DNA of 15,673 nt from an uncultured Bryobacterales bacterium (GCA_937859895.1 CALMAV010000150.1:2072-17744), one strand, 5' to 3'. Positions 7,582 to 14,625 are shown, counted from the stretch's first letter. Notes: a model not told the origin generated them from the letters alone. Program-made: numbers and translations.

Positions 7582-7992
7582 TTAATTGGCAGTAATGAAA
7601 GATTCTACCGGAGGAAACTGCCCGTTGAGCCAGGCAGTGAAATCTTCTTCATTAACTTGACCGTTAGCCGAGCCTTCCATAATCCTGACTGCTTCGGATT
7701 GACTGGTTGTCACTGCTACGCCGTTTAGTTCGAGAAATACGGCACATACAACCCAAGCAGTTCGCTTGTTGCCATCCAGGAAAGCGTTATTTTGGGCAAG
7801 ACGGACGGCGTAGCCTGCTGCGAGTCGGTTCAGTGTTACTCGTTCCGAGTAAGCAAATAGGTTCTTGGGATGAGCTACGGCGGACTCCAGTAAGCCTTGA
7901 TCTCTCACCCCGGGCAGTCCGCCGTGTTCAGCCAGTTGAGCCTCGTGAATCGCCATAATAACTTCAAAGGCGATCCACTCTGGCTCTTTCAT
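7582..7992 (-). CDS. doc: Doc-type toxin (Fic fold) with catalytic His replaced by Asn
   Basis: A 136-residue protein, typical Doc size. Doc toxins phosphorylate elongation factor EF-Tu and stop translation; the active-site motif is HxFx(D/N)xNKR. Here the block reads AQNNAFLDGNKRTAW (residues 66-80). Everything after the first position fits (F71, D73, N75, K76, R77), but the catalytic His (H66 in phage P1 Doc) is Asn69, codon AAC at 7786-7788. One base change from CAC would explain it. The rest of the fold looks intact, including the N-terminal helix, the HPKNLFAYSERVTLNRLAAGYA block (residues 41-62) and the C-terminal helices. The start overlaps the antitoxin stop by four bases (ATGA at 7989-7992). 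The toxin may be a disarmed copy kept as a regulator, or may have altered chemistry. Family call is firm. Confidence 0.92.
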   Translation of the reverse strand: MKEPEWIAFEVIMAIHEAQLAEHGGLPGVRDQGLLESAVAHPKNLFAYSERVTLNRLAAGYAVRLAQNNAFLDGNKRTAWVVCAVFLELNGVAVTTSQSEAVRIMEGSANGQVNEEDFTAWLNGQFPPVESFITAN

Positions 7993-8213
7993 TTACTGAG
8001 TTGCTTTAAAGCGTCTCGATACCGATGCATTACTTCTTCGGCCTTGCTCATTTGCCGTGCAAACTCGGGATTATAAGGAGTGAGTCGATAGCCGTCAGGG
8101 GACTCAGTCAGGTACACAGCATCGCCACTCTTAACTTTCAATCGATCTGTGACTTCACGAGGTAGTGTCACTCCTAAGGAGTTGCCTATAAAGCGAGCTT
8201 TTAAGGTAATCAT
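7989..8213 (-). CDS. AbrB/SpoVT-type antitoxin partner of Doc
   Basis: A 74-residue protein with an N-terminal swapped-hairpin DNA-binding domain (about 1-48): RFIGNSLGVTLPREVTDRL followed by KVKSGDAVYL, the standard AbrB/MazE pattern. A basic, helical C-terminal tail (YNPEFARQMSKAEEVMHRYR region) would bind the toxin. It fits the known class of addiction-module antidotes that pair with Doc instead of Phd. Such proteins repress their own promoter and neutralise the toxin. The stop TGA overlaps the toxin ATG by four bases, so the pair is translationally coupled. A CCAGGA ribosome site lies about 10 bases ahead of the ATG. A palindrome in the upstream gap (8244-8253) is a likely operator. Confidence 0.9.
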   Translation of the reverse strand: MITLKARFIGNSLGVTLPREVTDRLKVKSGDAVYLTESPDGYRLTPYNPEFARQMSKAEEVMHRYRDALKQLSK

Positions 8214-8243
8214 GCTTTAGCAGTCCTGGCTCAGTGATACATT

Positions 8244-8253
8244 TGTTATAACA
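8244..8253 (-). promoter_or_regulatory. Palindromic operator candidate upstream of the antitoxin gene
   Basis: TGTTATAACA is a perfect 10-base palindrome in the AT-rich, 52-base gap between the antitoxin start and the end of the aldo/keto reductase gene. Its centre contains TATAAC on the minus strand, which could serve as a -10 element, so a repressor sitting here would block transcription of the module. AbrB-type antitoxins usually autoregulate from such sites. No convincing -35 box accompanies it. Assignment as operator is inference. Confidence 0.45.
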
Positions 8254-8265
8254 TAAGGGGTTCAG

Positions 8266-9147
8266 TTACGCCAGTGCCAAGTTGATGTTCTCGATTGCTT
8301 CGTCCACTTCGGGCGTGTTCTTGTAACCAACTGTCACGCTCTGCACTCCGGCGTGTTGGAACGCAAATTTCATAGCCGCCTGACGGTCTGCCCGGTTAAA
8401 TTTACCCTCGCCCACCAGCTTCATGCTTATGACGCCCAGGCCTTCCTTACGCACCTGCTGGACGTGCTGTACTACTTCGCTCACATTGCCTAGGCCTTGG
8501 GTTGCGTAGTCCTCGGCATCCATAGCTGTGCCTTTGTGGTTCACGCGGATCATTGCTACTTCGAGGAACTTGTTGCCGGGAACCTGGCGTAAGGCCGGCA
8601 GACCGTGTACCGATGCGCCGCGACTGACTACCGCTTTCCTCGCCTGCGCCTGCAAAATACCGTCCTGCCAGTGAAGGCTGTCCTTCGGCCATGAATCCAC
8701 GTGCTGCCAGTGGAGCAGCATAATGTCGAAATACTCGGTCTGAGCAAGCTTGCGCAGTTCGTCGATTTTGGCCTGTGGATCGACGCCTTCCCGCGTGGTT
8801 ACCTTCGACATAAGACGATAACTGTCGCGCGGGATGCCTTTCAGCGCCACGCCAAGCATCCTATGCATGTCGCCGTAAGACTCAGCGGTCTCAAAGAAGC
8901 GAATCCCACGATCGTAGGCATAGCGCACCAAGCTGGTGAATTTCTCCTGTCCCAAGTCGCGCTGCACCTGCCCGCTGAAGCTTCCAGTGCCAAATGCAAG
9001 GCGCGTGACTTTTACGTCGGACTTGCCGAGCGTTACCCAATCGGTTGCGGTTCCGGTTGCCGCTTTTACCGTGAAATTGACGCTGCCGGCCAATCCTGCC
9101 GCAGCTAATCCGGTCTTCAACAAATCGCGTCTGGAGTAGTCAGGCAT
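8266..9147 (-). CDS. Tat-exported aldo/keto reductase
   Basis: A 293-residue protein with a twin-arginine signal peptide: YSRRDLLKTG at residues 4-13, then an Ala/Gly-rich hydrophobic stretch, with cleavage probably near residue 30. The body is an aldo/keto reductase (NAD(P)H-dependent carbonyl reductase, TIM barrel). Of the catalytic tetrad, Tyr91 (in AESYGDMHRML), Lys115 (LMSKV) and His146 (LLHW) are present; the usual Asp of the FFDTA block is Glu86 (FFETAESYG). Tat export implies folding with the cofactor before transport to the periplasm. Substrate unknown. GAGG about 7 bases ahead of the ATG (9145-9147) is a good ribosome site. The toxin-antitoxin module follows after 52 bases on the same strand but seems to have its own control region. 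Family call is firm. Confidence 0.9.
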   Translation of the reverse strand: MPDYSRRDLLKTGLAAAGLAGSVNFTVKAATGTATDWVTLGKSDVKVTRLAFGTGSFSGQVQRDLGQEKFTSLVRYAYDRGIRFFETAESYGDMHRMLGVALKGIPRDSYRLMSKVTTREGVDPQAKIDELRKLAQTEYFDIMLLHWQHVDSWPKDSLHWQDGILQAQARKAVVSRGASVHGLPALRQVPGNKFLEVAMIRVNHKGTAMDAEDYATQGLGNVSEVVQHVQQVRKEGLGVISMKLVGEGKFNRADRQAAMKFAFQHAGVQSVTVGYKNTPEVDEAIENINLALA

Positions 9148-9280
9148 AGTAGTCCTCTAATGCGCAGGATACTACCACATGTTTCAGCAGCAAAGAGATG
9201 CCGCAGCAAGAAACGCATAGTGGTCCGACAATCTTTGCGGCTATGCTGCAATTCGGAGGGAATTGTCGCATGTTGGATGA

Positions 9281-9469
9281 GGAAAAGCTCTGAGGGCCTG
9301 CCTTCGATGCAAGCCCCTCGAAAGCGACGCGGAGAGTGTACGCGCGAGATTTGCTTCTGTTTGCGCCTACATTCGCCGTAACCTCCTGGATCGGGAAGCA
9401 CTGAAGCTTAGGGATTTAAGTCGCCACTTCCAGCTCAGCCCGTTTCACTTTCAGCGAACATTTAAGGAC
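9281..9469 (+). pseudogene. ada: Damaged 5' part of the Ada gene (end of zinc domain and first half of AraC domain)
   Basis: In the same frame as the downstream methyltransferase gene, codons 9281-9469 read as homologous protein. ALRACLRCKP matches the second Cys-x2-Cys half of the Ada methylphosphotriester zinc domain. Then come FASVCAYIRRNLLD and LRDLSRHFQLSPFHFQRTFK, the first helix-turn-helix of the AraC-type domain. There is no ATG, GTG or TTG between the in-frame TGA at 9278-9280 and the GTG at 9470. In the 130 bases before, no frame carries the first zinc half (the usual CRPSCPSR-like block). The gene has therefore lost its true start and the methyl-acceptor half of the N-domain by deletion or frameshift, unless a non-standard start is used or the assembly contains an error. 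Confidence 0.7.
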
Positions 9470-10213
9470 GTGGTGGGGGTCACGCCTCGGCAGTATGCCG
9501 AGAACCTTCGCATGCAGACGCTTAAGGAGGATTTAAGGAGTGGCCAATCAGTGACGGACGCCATCTACAGTGCGGGTTTCGGGTCGAGCAGCCGAGTCTA
9601 TTATCAGGCCGATACTCAGCTTGGTATGACACCGAAGCAGTACCGCTCAGGCGGAGCGGGCATTGAGATCTCCTACGTAGCGCACCAAACAGCCTTGGGG
9701 CTCATACTGCTGGGGGCAACCGATCGCGGGTTGTGCTTCCTCGAGTTCGGCGAGTCGGAGGAGGATCTGCTTGAGTCGTTACAAGCGCAGTACCCGAAAG
9801 CCAAAAAGGTGCCGATGGCTGAGCCGTACTCCGATGAATTTGCGCGTTGGATGGAGTCGCTTTCAGAGTATCTGGCGGGAGCGCGAATACTTAGTCGGGT
9901 GCCACTAGCCCTGCATGGGACGGCCTTTCAACTGAAAGTCTGGACCTATCTGCAGACCATTCCGACAGGAACCGTTCGAACCTATTCAGAAGTAGCAGAG
10001 GCGATTGGCAAACCAGCCGCTGTTCGTGCGGTAGCGAGCGCATGCGCGGCGAATCGAGTAGCACTGTTGATTCCTTGCCATCGAGTGATCAGGGGCGACG
10101 GTGGATTAGGAGGATACCGCTGGGGCCTCCACCGTAAGCGCACGTTGTTGGAGGTGGAGAGGGAGGCAACCCTCAGAAATCAGTGTGGAACAGAGGGATC
10201 AATTGTCGCGTGA
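9470..10213 (+). CDS. ada: Ada-type O6-alkylguanine-DNA methyltransferase, N-terminally truncated
   Basis: From GTG 9470 the frame gives 247 residues. Residues 1-60 are the second half of an AraC-type DNA-binding domain (VTDAIYSAGFGSSSRVYYQA, then GMTPKQYR). Residues about 70-233 are a full methyltransferase domain with the active-site block IPCHRVIRGDGGLGGYRWG; Cys203 is the acceptor that irreversibly takes the methyl group from O6-methylguanine. The RAVASACAANR block and the C-terminal helix GLHRKRTLLEVE are also typical. Full Ada is about 350 residues and also has an N-terminal zinc domain that senses methylphosphotriesters; here only its tail remains, upstream and without a usable start. 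If translated from 9470 the protein has half a DNA-binding domain, so repair may survive while inducible regulation is lost. Stop is TGA at 10211-10213. Confidence 0.85.
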   Translation: MVGVTPRQYAENLRMQTLKEDLRSGQSVTDAIYSAGFGSSSRVYYQADTQLGMTPKQYRSGGAGIEISYVAHQTALGLILLGATDRGLCFLEFGESEEDLLESLQAQYPKAKKVPMAEPYSDEFARWMESLSEYLAGARILSRVPLALHGTAFQLKVWTYLQTIPTGTVRTYSEVAEAIGKPAAVRAVASACAANRVALLIPCHRVIRGDGGLGGYRWGLHRKRTLLEVEREATLRNQCGTEGSIVA

Positions 10214-10243
10214 TATTCTCACCGAACAGTTCTTCCCACGCTC

Positions 10244-11398
10244 ATGTCACCTCAGAATGCTTTACGACGCAGCTTCTTGTCTTATATCAGCCGTGCCGGC
10301 TTGGGTGGTGCAAGTGGTTTAGTTGCGGGCAATAGACAGGCGATTGCGGCGCCGACTCCGGCCGATAACTCAGGATCTACATTGCTGCCTGCCTACGCGC
10401 GCGCCCCACAACATAGGACGTTCCGGCAATCGAGTTTCGACCGCACCGGAGGCAATAAAGACTTCTTCAGCATTCCGGCTGGCGGAACCATCGATGTTTT
10501 TCAGGCAACAGGGCCGGGCATTCTTACTCATATCTGGTTCACTATTGCGGCACAGAGCGCAAATCATCTGAAGGAACTGGTGTTGCGTATCTACTGGGAC
10601 GGCACCCCTCATCCTAGTGTCGAAGTACCGATCGGCGACTTCTTCGGGTTGAACCTGGGCGACTACTTCTTGTATCAGTCGGCGTTTCTAAACTGCTCTT
10701 CAGCTAAAGGTTTAAATTGCTATTTCGCCATGCCCTTTCGGCGCTCGGCTCGCATTACGGTTACCAATGAGGGTATGAAGCCAGTGGGTTCGTTCTACTC
10801 CAACATTGACTATCAAACTGTGGCGGCCCTGCCGGCGGATGCCATGTACTTCCACGCGCAATATAGGCAGGCAACTCCGACAATCGCTGAAGCTTCGGCC
10901 AAGGTAAACATTGATGGCCGGAACAACTACGTCTTTGTTGAAACGCAAGGTCGCGGGCAGCTGATGGGCGTCACCCTGGGCATTGTGCAGAACCGACCGG
11001 AGTGGTTTGGCGAGGGCGACGACATGACCACAATCGATGGCTCGGCGACCCCCGTCATTACCGGCACCGGCACCGAAGATTACTTCTGTGGAGCCTGGAA
11101 CTTCGGCGGAAGTATCGTTCTGGGTGCTATGCCTTTTGCTCATTTGTACAACGGAGGACCTTACATGGCCAATCCTGAACGTGCCGGTGGACGCTACTGC
11201 CTTTACCGGTGGCATGCTGATAATCCAATTGCATTCGAACGCTCGCTGACTCACAGCATTGAGCATGGCCATGCAAACGACCGGTCAGATTGCTTCTATT
11301 CGACTGCTTACTGGTATCAGACAGCGCCGGCGTCACCGTTTCCGGCACTGCCGCCAGCAGCGCAACGGATTCCTGATGTGAAGCCTCCCATCGGCTGA
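10244..11398 (+). CDS. Tat-exported DUF2961 protein, GH172-type glycoside hydrolase
   Basis: A 384-residue protein with a Tat-like signal (LRRSFLSY at residues 7-14, hydrophobic GLGGASGLVA, Ala-rich cleavage region near 36-40). The body matches DUF2961, now the glycoside hydrolase family GH172, whose characterised members act on alpha-fructofuranosides, difructose anhydrides or arabinofuranosides. Visible blocks are WFGEGDDM (255-261, Glu257) and ITGTGTEDYF (272-281, Glu278). The two Glu are 21 residues apart, the same spacing as the catalytic pair I recall for the bifidobacterial alpha-fructofuranosidase (E270 and E291), so the active site looks intact. Other typical blocks are GPGILTHIWFT and LRIYWDG near 90-120. 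It begins 30 bases after ada with no clear ribosome site. Likely degrades external plant or microbial glycans; exact substrate unknown. Confidence 0.9.
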   Translation: MSPQNALRRSFLSYISRAGLGGASGLVAGNRQAIAAPTPADNSGSTLLPAYARAPQHRTFRQSSFDRTGGNKDFFSIPAGGTIDVFQATGPGILTHIWFTIAAQSANHLKELVLRIYWDGTPHPSVEVPIGDFFGLNLGDYFLYQSAFLNCSSAKGLNCYFAMPFRRSARITVTNEGMKPVGSFYSNIDYQTVAALPADAMYFHAQYRQATPTIAEASAKVNIDGRNNYVFVETQGRGQLMGVTLGIVQNRPEWFGEGDDMTTIDGSATPVITGTGTEDYFCGAWNFGGSIVLGAMPFAHLYNGGPYMANPERAGGRYCLYRWHADNPIAFERSLTHSIEHGHANDRSDCFYSTAYWYQTAPASPFPALPPAAQRIPDVKPPIG

Positions 11399-11428
11399 GA
11401 ATCAACGGCTGTTCCTTCACTATGTAGG

Positions 11429-11812
11429 GTGAGGGGTAAGGTTGTATTCCGCAATTTGTTCTTAGTTGTTGCAATCGGCTGGCTCCTTTGGTGTCTCTAC
11501 TGGCCGTACTACGCGGTCCAGCAGGATAAAGAAGCAGCCATCCGTGAGGCAGCGGAAACGCGGAAAGCCTGCCTTCGTCAGCCAACTCTGACGGTTGCCG
11601 AATGCAACACTGATGAGCGCCTTTATCAGCGACGGCTCCTGCAAGCCGCTCTACCTCCGGGGAAGACCGCTTATCAGTCGTTTGCGGGCGAAACTTCCGG
11701 GGCGGCTTTGCGCTTTATGTCTGCTTTAATCGTCATCCCGATTAGCGTGTCTTACATCGCCGCATGGCTAAGCTTCCGTGCCTATCACCTGCTCGTACGT
11801 GCTATCCGATGA
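11429..11812 (+). CDS. Small membrane protein with two transmembrane helices, unknown function
   Basis: The frame starts at GTG 11429 and gives 127 residues. A hydrophobic segment spans about 6-28 (NLFLVVAIGWLLWCLYW region) and a second about 95-117 (RFMSALIVIPISVSYIAAWL region), with a polar loop of about 65 residues between them. The loop holds two cysteines, C48 and C59, that could form a disulfide if it faces the periplasm. I recognise no family. It follows the GH172 gene by 30 bases on the same strand. Its 3' end overlaps the 3' end of the opposite-strand lipoprotein gene by 11 bases (11802-11812). The start is uncertain because the AGGG upstream sits almost on top of the GTG. The transmembrane pattern supports a real gene. 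Confidence 0.72.
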   Translation: MRGKVVFRNLFLVVAIGWLLWCLYWPYYAVQQDKEAAIREAAETRKACLRQPTLTVAECNTDERLYQRRLLQAALPPGKTAYQSFAGETSGAALRFMSALIVIPISVSYIAAWLSFRAYHLLVRAIR

Positions 11813-12515
11813 TGCGGATCTCGCCAATCCCGCCATTCACCTTGAGTGTCACGTTGACCTTGGCCGAGTCATACAGATCGTTCTCGTAATGATCACCCTT
11901 CCGCGTCAAGCCGGATACCTTGATGCTGCCCAGGCCTCCATGCGCCTCGGCTCGAATACCGACTCCTTCAGGCAAATGGACGGTAGCTTGACCAACACCA
12001 CCACTGATGTCCACCTCGTAGTCATGCGTGGGATGCCCGGTCAGGTCGAGATCTACCTGGCCCGCGCCCATTCGCACTTGAAGACTACGCAGGTTCAAGC
12101 TGCCTAGACTCATCCGCGCCTCTCCCGCACCGCAGTGCAAAGCAAGATCCATTAGAACCTTGTCGTTCAGTTCCAGATCCCAGATGTTCTTTTGATCCCC
12201 GATTGCACCCGCGCTGCTCGGCTGCTGCACTGTGATTGCCACATGTGACCCATTGACCGAACTTCGTACCTGCGGCCGCCAGTCTGGGACGTTGAAGCTG
12301 AATTTTCCCTCGATCAGCTTATTGCTGCCACCGTGGATTTTCAACTCTCCCGCACTGATATTTAGTTCCACGTCGGCGCGCTCCGCGTTTGCTCGGTTCA
12401 GTGCCAGCAAAGAAGTCTCTATCGGCCCAGTTCGCACCTGCCGGAAAGACCCGTCGCAGCCTGTTAGGGCCAGGAGGACCGGACCGAGCAGTCCGAAAAC
12501 AAGCGTCTTCTGCAT
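11802..12515 (-). CDS. Toast-rack (DUF4097/LiaF-like) lipoprotein
   Basis: I chose the ATG at 12515 because it gives a compact lipoprotein signal: MQKTLVFGLLGPVLLALTGC, with lipobox LTGC and Cys20 as the lipidated residue (237 residues total). The frame stays open to an upstream ATG at 12578, which would bury the lipobox. After the lipobox comes an N-terminal toast-rack segment (about 30-125, including RADVELNISAGELKIHG), then a right-handed beta repeat with recurrent G-x-G turns: CGAGEARMSLGSL, VRMGAGQVDLDL, SGGVGQATVHLP and HGGLGSIKVSG. This fold occurs in LiaF-like and DUF4097 proteins linked to envelope stress; a specific role cannot be given. It probably sits on the periplasmic face of a membrane. 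It overlaps the converging membrane-protein gene by 11 bases, and lies 78 bases downstream of hflX on the same strand. Confidence 0.87.
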   Translation of the reverse strand: MQKTLVFGLLGPVLLALTGCDGSFRQVRTGPIETSLLALNRANAERADVELNISAGELKIHGGSNKLIEGKFSFNVPDWRPQVRSSVNGSHVAITVQQPSSAGAIGDQKNIWDLELNDKVLMDLALHCGAGEARMSLGSLNLRSLQVRMGAGQVDLDLTGHPTHDYEVDISGGVGQATVHLPEGVGIRAEAHGGLGSIKVSGLTRKGDHYENDLYDSAKVNVTLKVNGGIGEIRIIG

Positions 12516-12593
12516 GCAACCGGTAAGAGCGGCGTCTATCATGTCACAACGGACGAAGTCTGTCGCGCAGAAGTTCAAGATATCGGATTCGAT

Positions 12594-13922
12594 TTAATCA
12601 ACTGCGAATTCAGAGAGCCGGTTACGAATGGATTCGGGGGCATCGGCAACCACCTCACAGTACCCGTCCTCGTAGCGCATGGAGATAACAGCTGCGCGGT
12701 CGTGCAGTAGATTAAGAGCGCGGCCCTCGCCCGGTGGTAGTCGGAATCGCTGCCGTAGTACCGGATCCTGCCCCAGTTGTTTGTCGATAATGGCGAGCAG
12801 TTCAGTCGTTCCCGCGCCTGTCTTTCCGCTAATAACAACTGCCTCCATGTTGCTCTGACGCGCCCCTTCGCCCAGCATGCGGTGAGTGAGTGTGGGGAGG
12901 TCTTCTGGAATCTGTCCCGCTTCCAGGCGGTCGGCTTTATTGAGAACCAGTATCTGCGGCGTGTTTTCGGCGCCGATCTCGGACAGCACTTTCATCACAT
13001 GAGCCGTCTGTTCAGCAGCGGTGGGGGAGGTGGCATCGACTACATGCAGCAATAGTGCTGCCGCAGTGACTTCTTCTAAGGTGGCGCGGAATGCATCCAC
13101 CAGTGTTGTCGGCAGATTGCGGATAAAGCCGACCGTATCGCTGAGTAGTACACGACGCTGCGAGGGCAGCCGGATCTGCCGAACTGTAGGATCCAGCGTT
13201 GCGAACATTTTGGCATCAGCCAGTACACCTGCGCCGGTTAACCGGTTGAACAGAGTTGATTTGCCTGCGTTTGTATAACCAACCAAGCTGACCGTGGAGA
13301 GAGGAACAGCCTGCCGCTGCGATCGCTGAACGCCACGAGTGGCACGCACGCGTTCAATCTCGGCTTTGAGCTTGGCAATGCGGCTGCTAATGCGACGCCG
13401 GTCTGTTTCGAGTTGGGTTTCACCAGGACCTCTGGTGCCGATGCCGCCGCCCAGCCGTGACATCTGCGTACCGCGTCCTGCAAGCCTGGGCAGCAAATAA
13501 TTCAATTGCGCCAGCTCCACTTGTAGCTGGCCCTCACGCGTTCGTGCCCGACGCGCGAATATGTCGAGAATCAGTTGCGTACGGTCGATTACCTTGAGCT
13601 CTAACTGCCGTTCCAAGTTGCGCAACTGGGTTGGCGTCAGCTCATTGTCAAAGACAACCGTGTCAATCTCGTCCGCCTCAACCTTTGTCTTAATCTCGGC
13701 GACTTTGCCTGAGCCCACCAGCGTTGCTGAATCGAGTGACTTGCGAGCTTGGATCATTTTGCCAACGGCGAGCCCGCCTGCACTGTCTACTAGCGTGGCA
13801 AGTTCCGCCAGCGACTCTTCCGCGTCAGGGTGAAGAAGGTAATCAGCCGAACCGTCGTGTCCACGTGACTTTAGATCTACGCCGACAACCAGTGTCCGTT
13901 CGCGATGAGCTTGTGTGTCCAC
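12594..13922 (-). CDS. hflX: Ribosome-associated GTPase HflX
   Basis: A 442-residue GTPase. The N-terminal HflX domain (about 10-190) carries KMIQARKSLDSATLVGSGKV and the hallmark GGGIGTRGPGETQLETDRR near 158-175. The GTPase core has G1 GYTNAGKS (215-222), G3 DTVG (262-265), G4 NKAD (328-331) and G5 SGK. HflX splits stalled or hibernating 70S ribosomes and helps recovery from heat or antibiotic stress. Translation starts at GTG 13920-13922, sharing one base with the TAG stop of hfq (TAGTG), so the two genes are translationally coupled. The hfq-hflX order matches that of many proteobacteria, but miaA, which often precedes hfq, is absent. Length and motifs are complete. Confidence 0.97.
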   Translation of the reverse strand: MDTQAHRERTLVVGVDLKSRGHDGSADYLLHPDAEESLAELATLVDSAGGLAVGKMIQARKSLDSATLVGSGKVAEIKTKVEADEIDTVVFDNELTPTQLRNLERQLELKVIDRTQLILDIFARRARTREGQLQVELAQLNYLLPRLAGRGTQMSRLGGGIGTRGPGETQLETDRRRISSRIAKLKAEIERVRATRGVQRSQRQAVPLSTVSLVGYTNAGKSTLFNRLTGAGVLADAKMFATLDPTVRQIRLPSQRRVLLSDTVGFIRNLPTTLVDAFRATLEEVTAAALLLHVVDATSPTAAEQTAHVMKVLSEIGAENTPQILVLNKADRLEAGQIPEDLPTLTHRMLGEGARQSNMEAVVISGKTGAGTTELLAIIDKQLGQDPVLRQRFRLPPGEGRALNLLHDRAAVISMRYEDGYCEVVADAPESIRNRLSEFAVD

Positions 13923-14212
13923 TATTGGTTACTGTCCGGCTCAGAAACAGAAGCTGGAGTACCGGGCGTAGTACCCGTCACACTCGGGGCCAAACCGGCA
14001 GTCGAGTTTCTGGAAACCACGACAGTCGAGATAGCGTGCTTGAAGATCAGCTGTTCCTGGTTGTTCGCTTCTAACACGACAGAGTACTTATCAAAGCTCT
14101 TGATCCGCCCGGAAAGTTTCACCCCGCTCATCAAGTAGATCGTCAGGAAGACTTTATCTTTTCGAGCATTATTGAGAAATGCCTCCTGAATATTCTGAGC
14201 AAGCTTATCCAT
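13922..14212 (-). CDS. hfq: RNA chaperone Hfq
   Basis: A 96-residue Sm-like protein that forms a hexameric ring and pairs small RNAs with mRNAs. The Sm1 block is FLTIYLMSGVKLSGRIKSFD (residues 22-41), and Sm2 contains the KHAISTVV signature (59-66). K59 and H60 are conserved RNA-contact residues of the proximal face. The Sm core ends near 68; a disordered Thr/Pro/Ser/Gly-rich tail of about 28 residues follows, ending EPDSNQ, acidic as in several Hfq proteins. AAGGA sits about 7 bases ahead of the ATG (14210-14212). The long gap upstream (14213-14625) holds a large inverted repeat that may lie in the hfq leader. Stop overlaps the hflX start by one base. Confidence 0.97.
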   Translation of the reverse strand: MDKLAQNIQEAFLNNARKDKVFLTIYLMSGVKLSGRIKSFDKYSVVLEANNQEQLIFKHAISTVVVSRNSTAGLAPSVTGTTPGTPASVSEPDSNQ

Positions 14213-14280
14213 GTTTATCCTTGTTCTGTCCGTAAGCTTTCAGGTGTGTGCCGGGCCAACGCTGCTCGATCAAAACCTAT

Positions 14281-14350
14281 CCAATCAAGCGAAACACCCT
14301 CTCGCCTTTAAGGCTCGTTTAGGCAGAGTGTCGTTTCGCTTGGCTTTTGG
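14281..14350. repeat. Long inverted repeat upstream of hfq
   Basis: CAAGCGAAAC at 14286-14295 is perfectly complementary to GTTTCGCTTG at 14333-14342. Outside it, CCAA (14281-14284) can pair with TTGG (14347-14350). Inside, CTCT can pair with AGAG, and the loop holds the small self-complementary GCCTTTAAGGC. The whole region could fold into one long stem with an internal hairpin, 69-138 bases ahead of the hfq start. There is no T-run right after the stem on the minus strand, so it is not a plain terminator for that strand. On the plus strand a short TTTT follows. It may be a structured leader, a small RNA, or a terminator remnant. The 413-base gap (14213-14625) shows no convincing gene. Confidence 0.55.
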
Positions 14351-14451
14351 AGCAGGATCTATTCAGGTACTATCGTCGCTTATTCGTGGCGAAAGCTTCT
14401 GCCGTAAATGCATGTTTCCAAACTTATGCTCAACTTTGCTTCCCTGACGAG

Positions 14452-14473
14452 CACCTGCCACGGCAAGCAGGTG
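14452..14473. repeat. Short stem-loop in the gap upstream of hfq
   Basis: CACCTGC (14452-14458) and GCAGGTG (14467-14473) form a 7-base perfect stem with an 8-base loop. No T-run follows on either strand. It might be a weak terminator or a processing site. Rated low because 7-base stems are common by chance. Confidence 0.3.
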
Positions 14474-14625
14474 TGATTCTGAGTGATTGCCGGCCGGTCA
14501 ATCTCTGTGACCAAATTCTGTGAGTAAGTGGAACGGAGACGACCCAGGCTGGGCAAAAAATGATCTCTGGACGAAGTCTCCTTGAGAGGAACCGAATGCA
14601 GCGCCATCTGTAGCGGGCTGTCCGA

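Noticed and set aside
9160..9381. 73-codon open frame before ada
   Set aside because: Arg/Cys-rich product in a different frame from the Ada homology; I tried to read it as the missing zinc domain but the expected Cys spacing is absent.
10712..11272. 186-codon open frame on the minus strand
   Set aside because: Antisense to the GH172 gene, whose catalytic blocks are clear.
12516..12578. Upstream ATG for the toast-rack lipoprotein
   Set aside because: Would place the lipobox Cys at residue 41, too far in for a lipoprotein signal; no ribosome site.
14211..14447. 78-codon plus-strand open frame upstream of hfq
   Set aside because: Runs through the inverted repeat, starts inside the hfq ribosome-site region on the opposite strand and encodes no recognisable protein.
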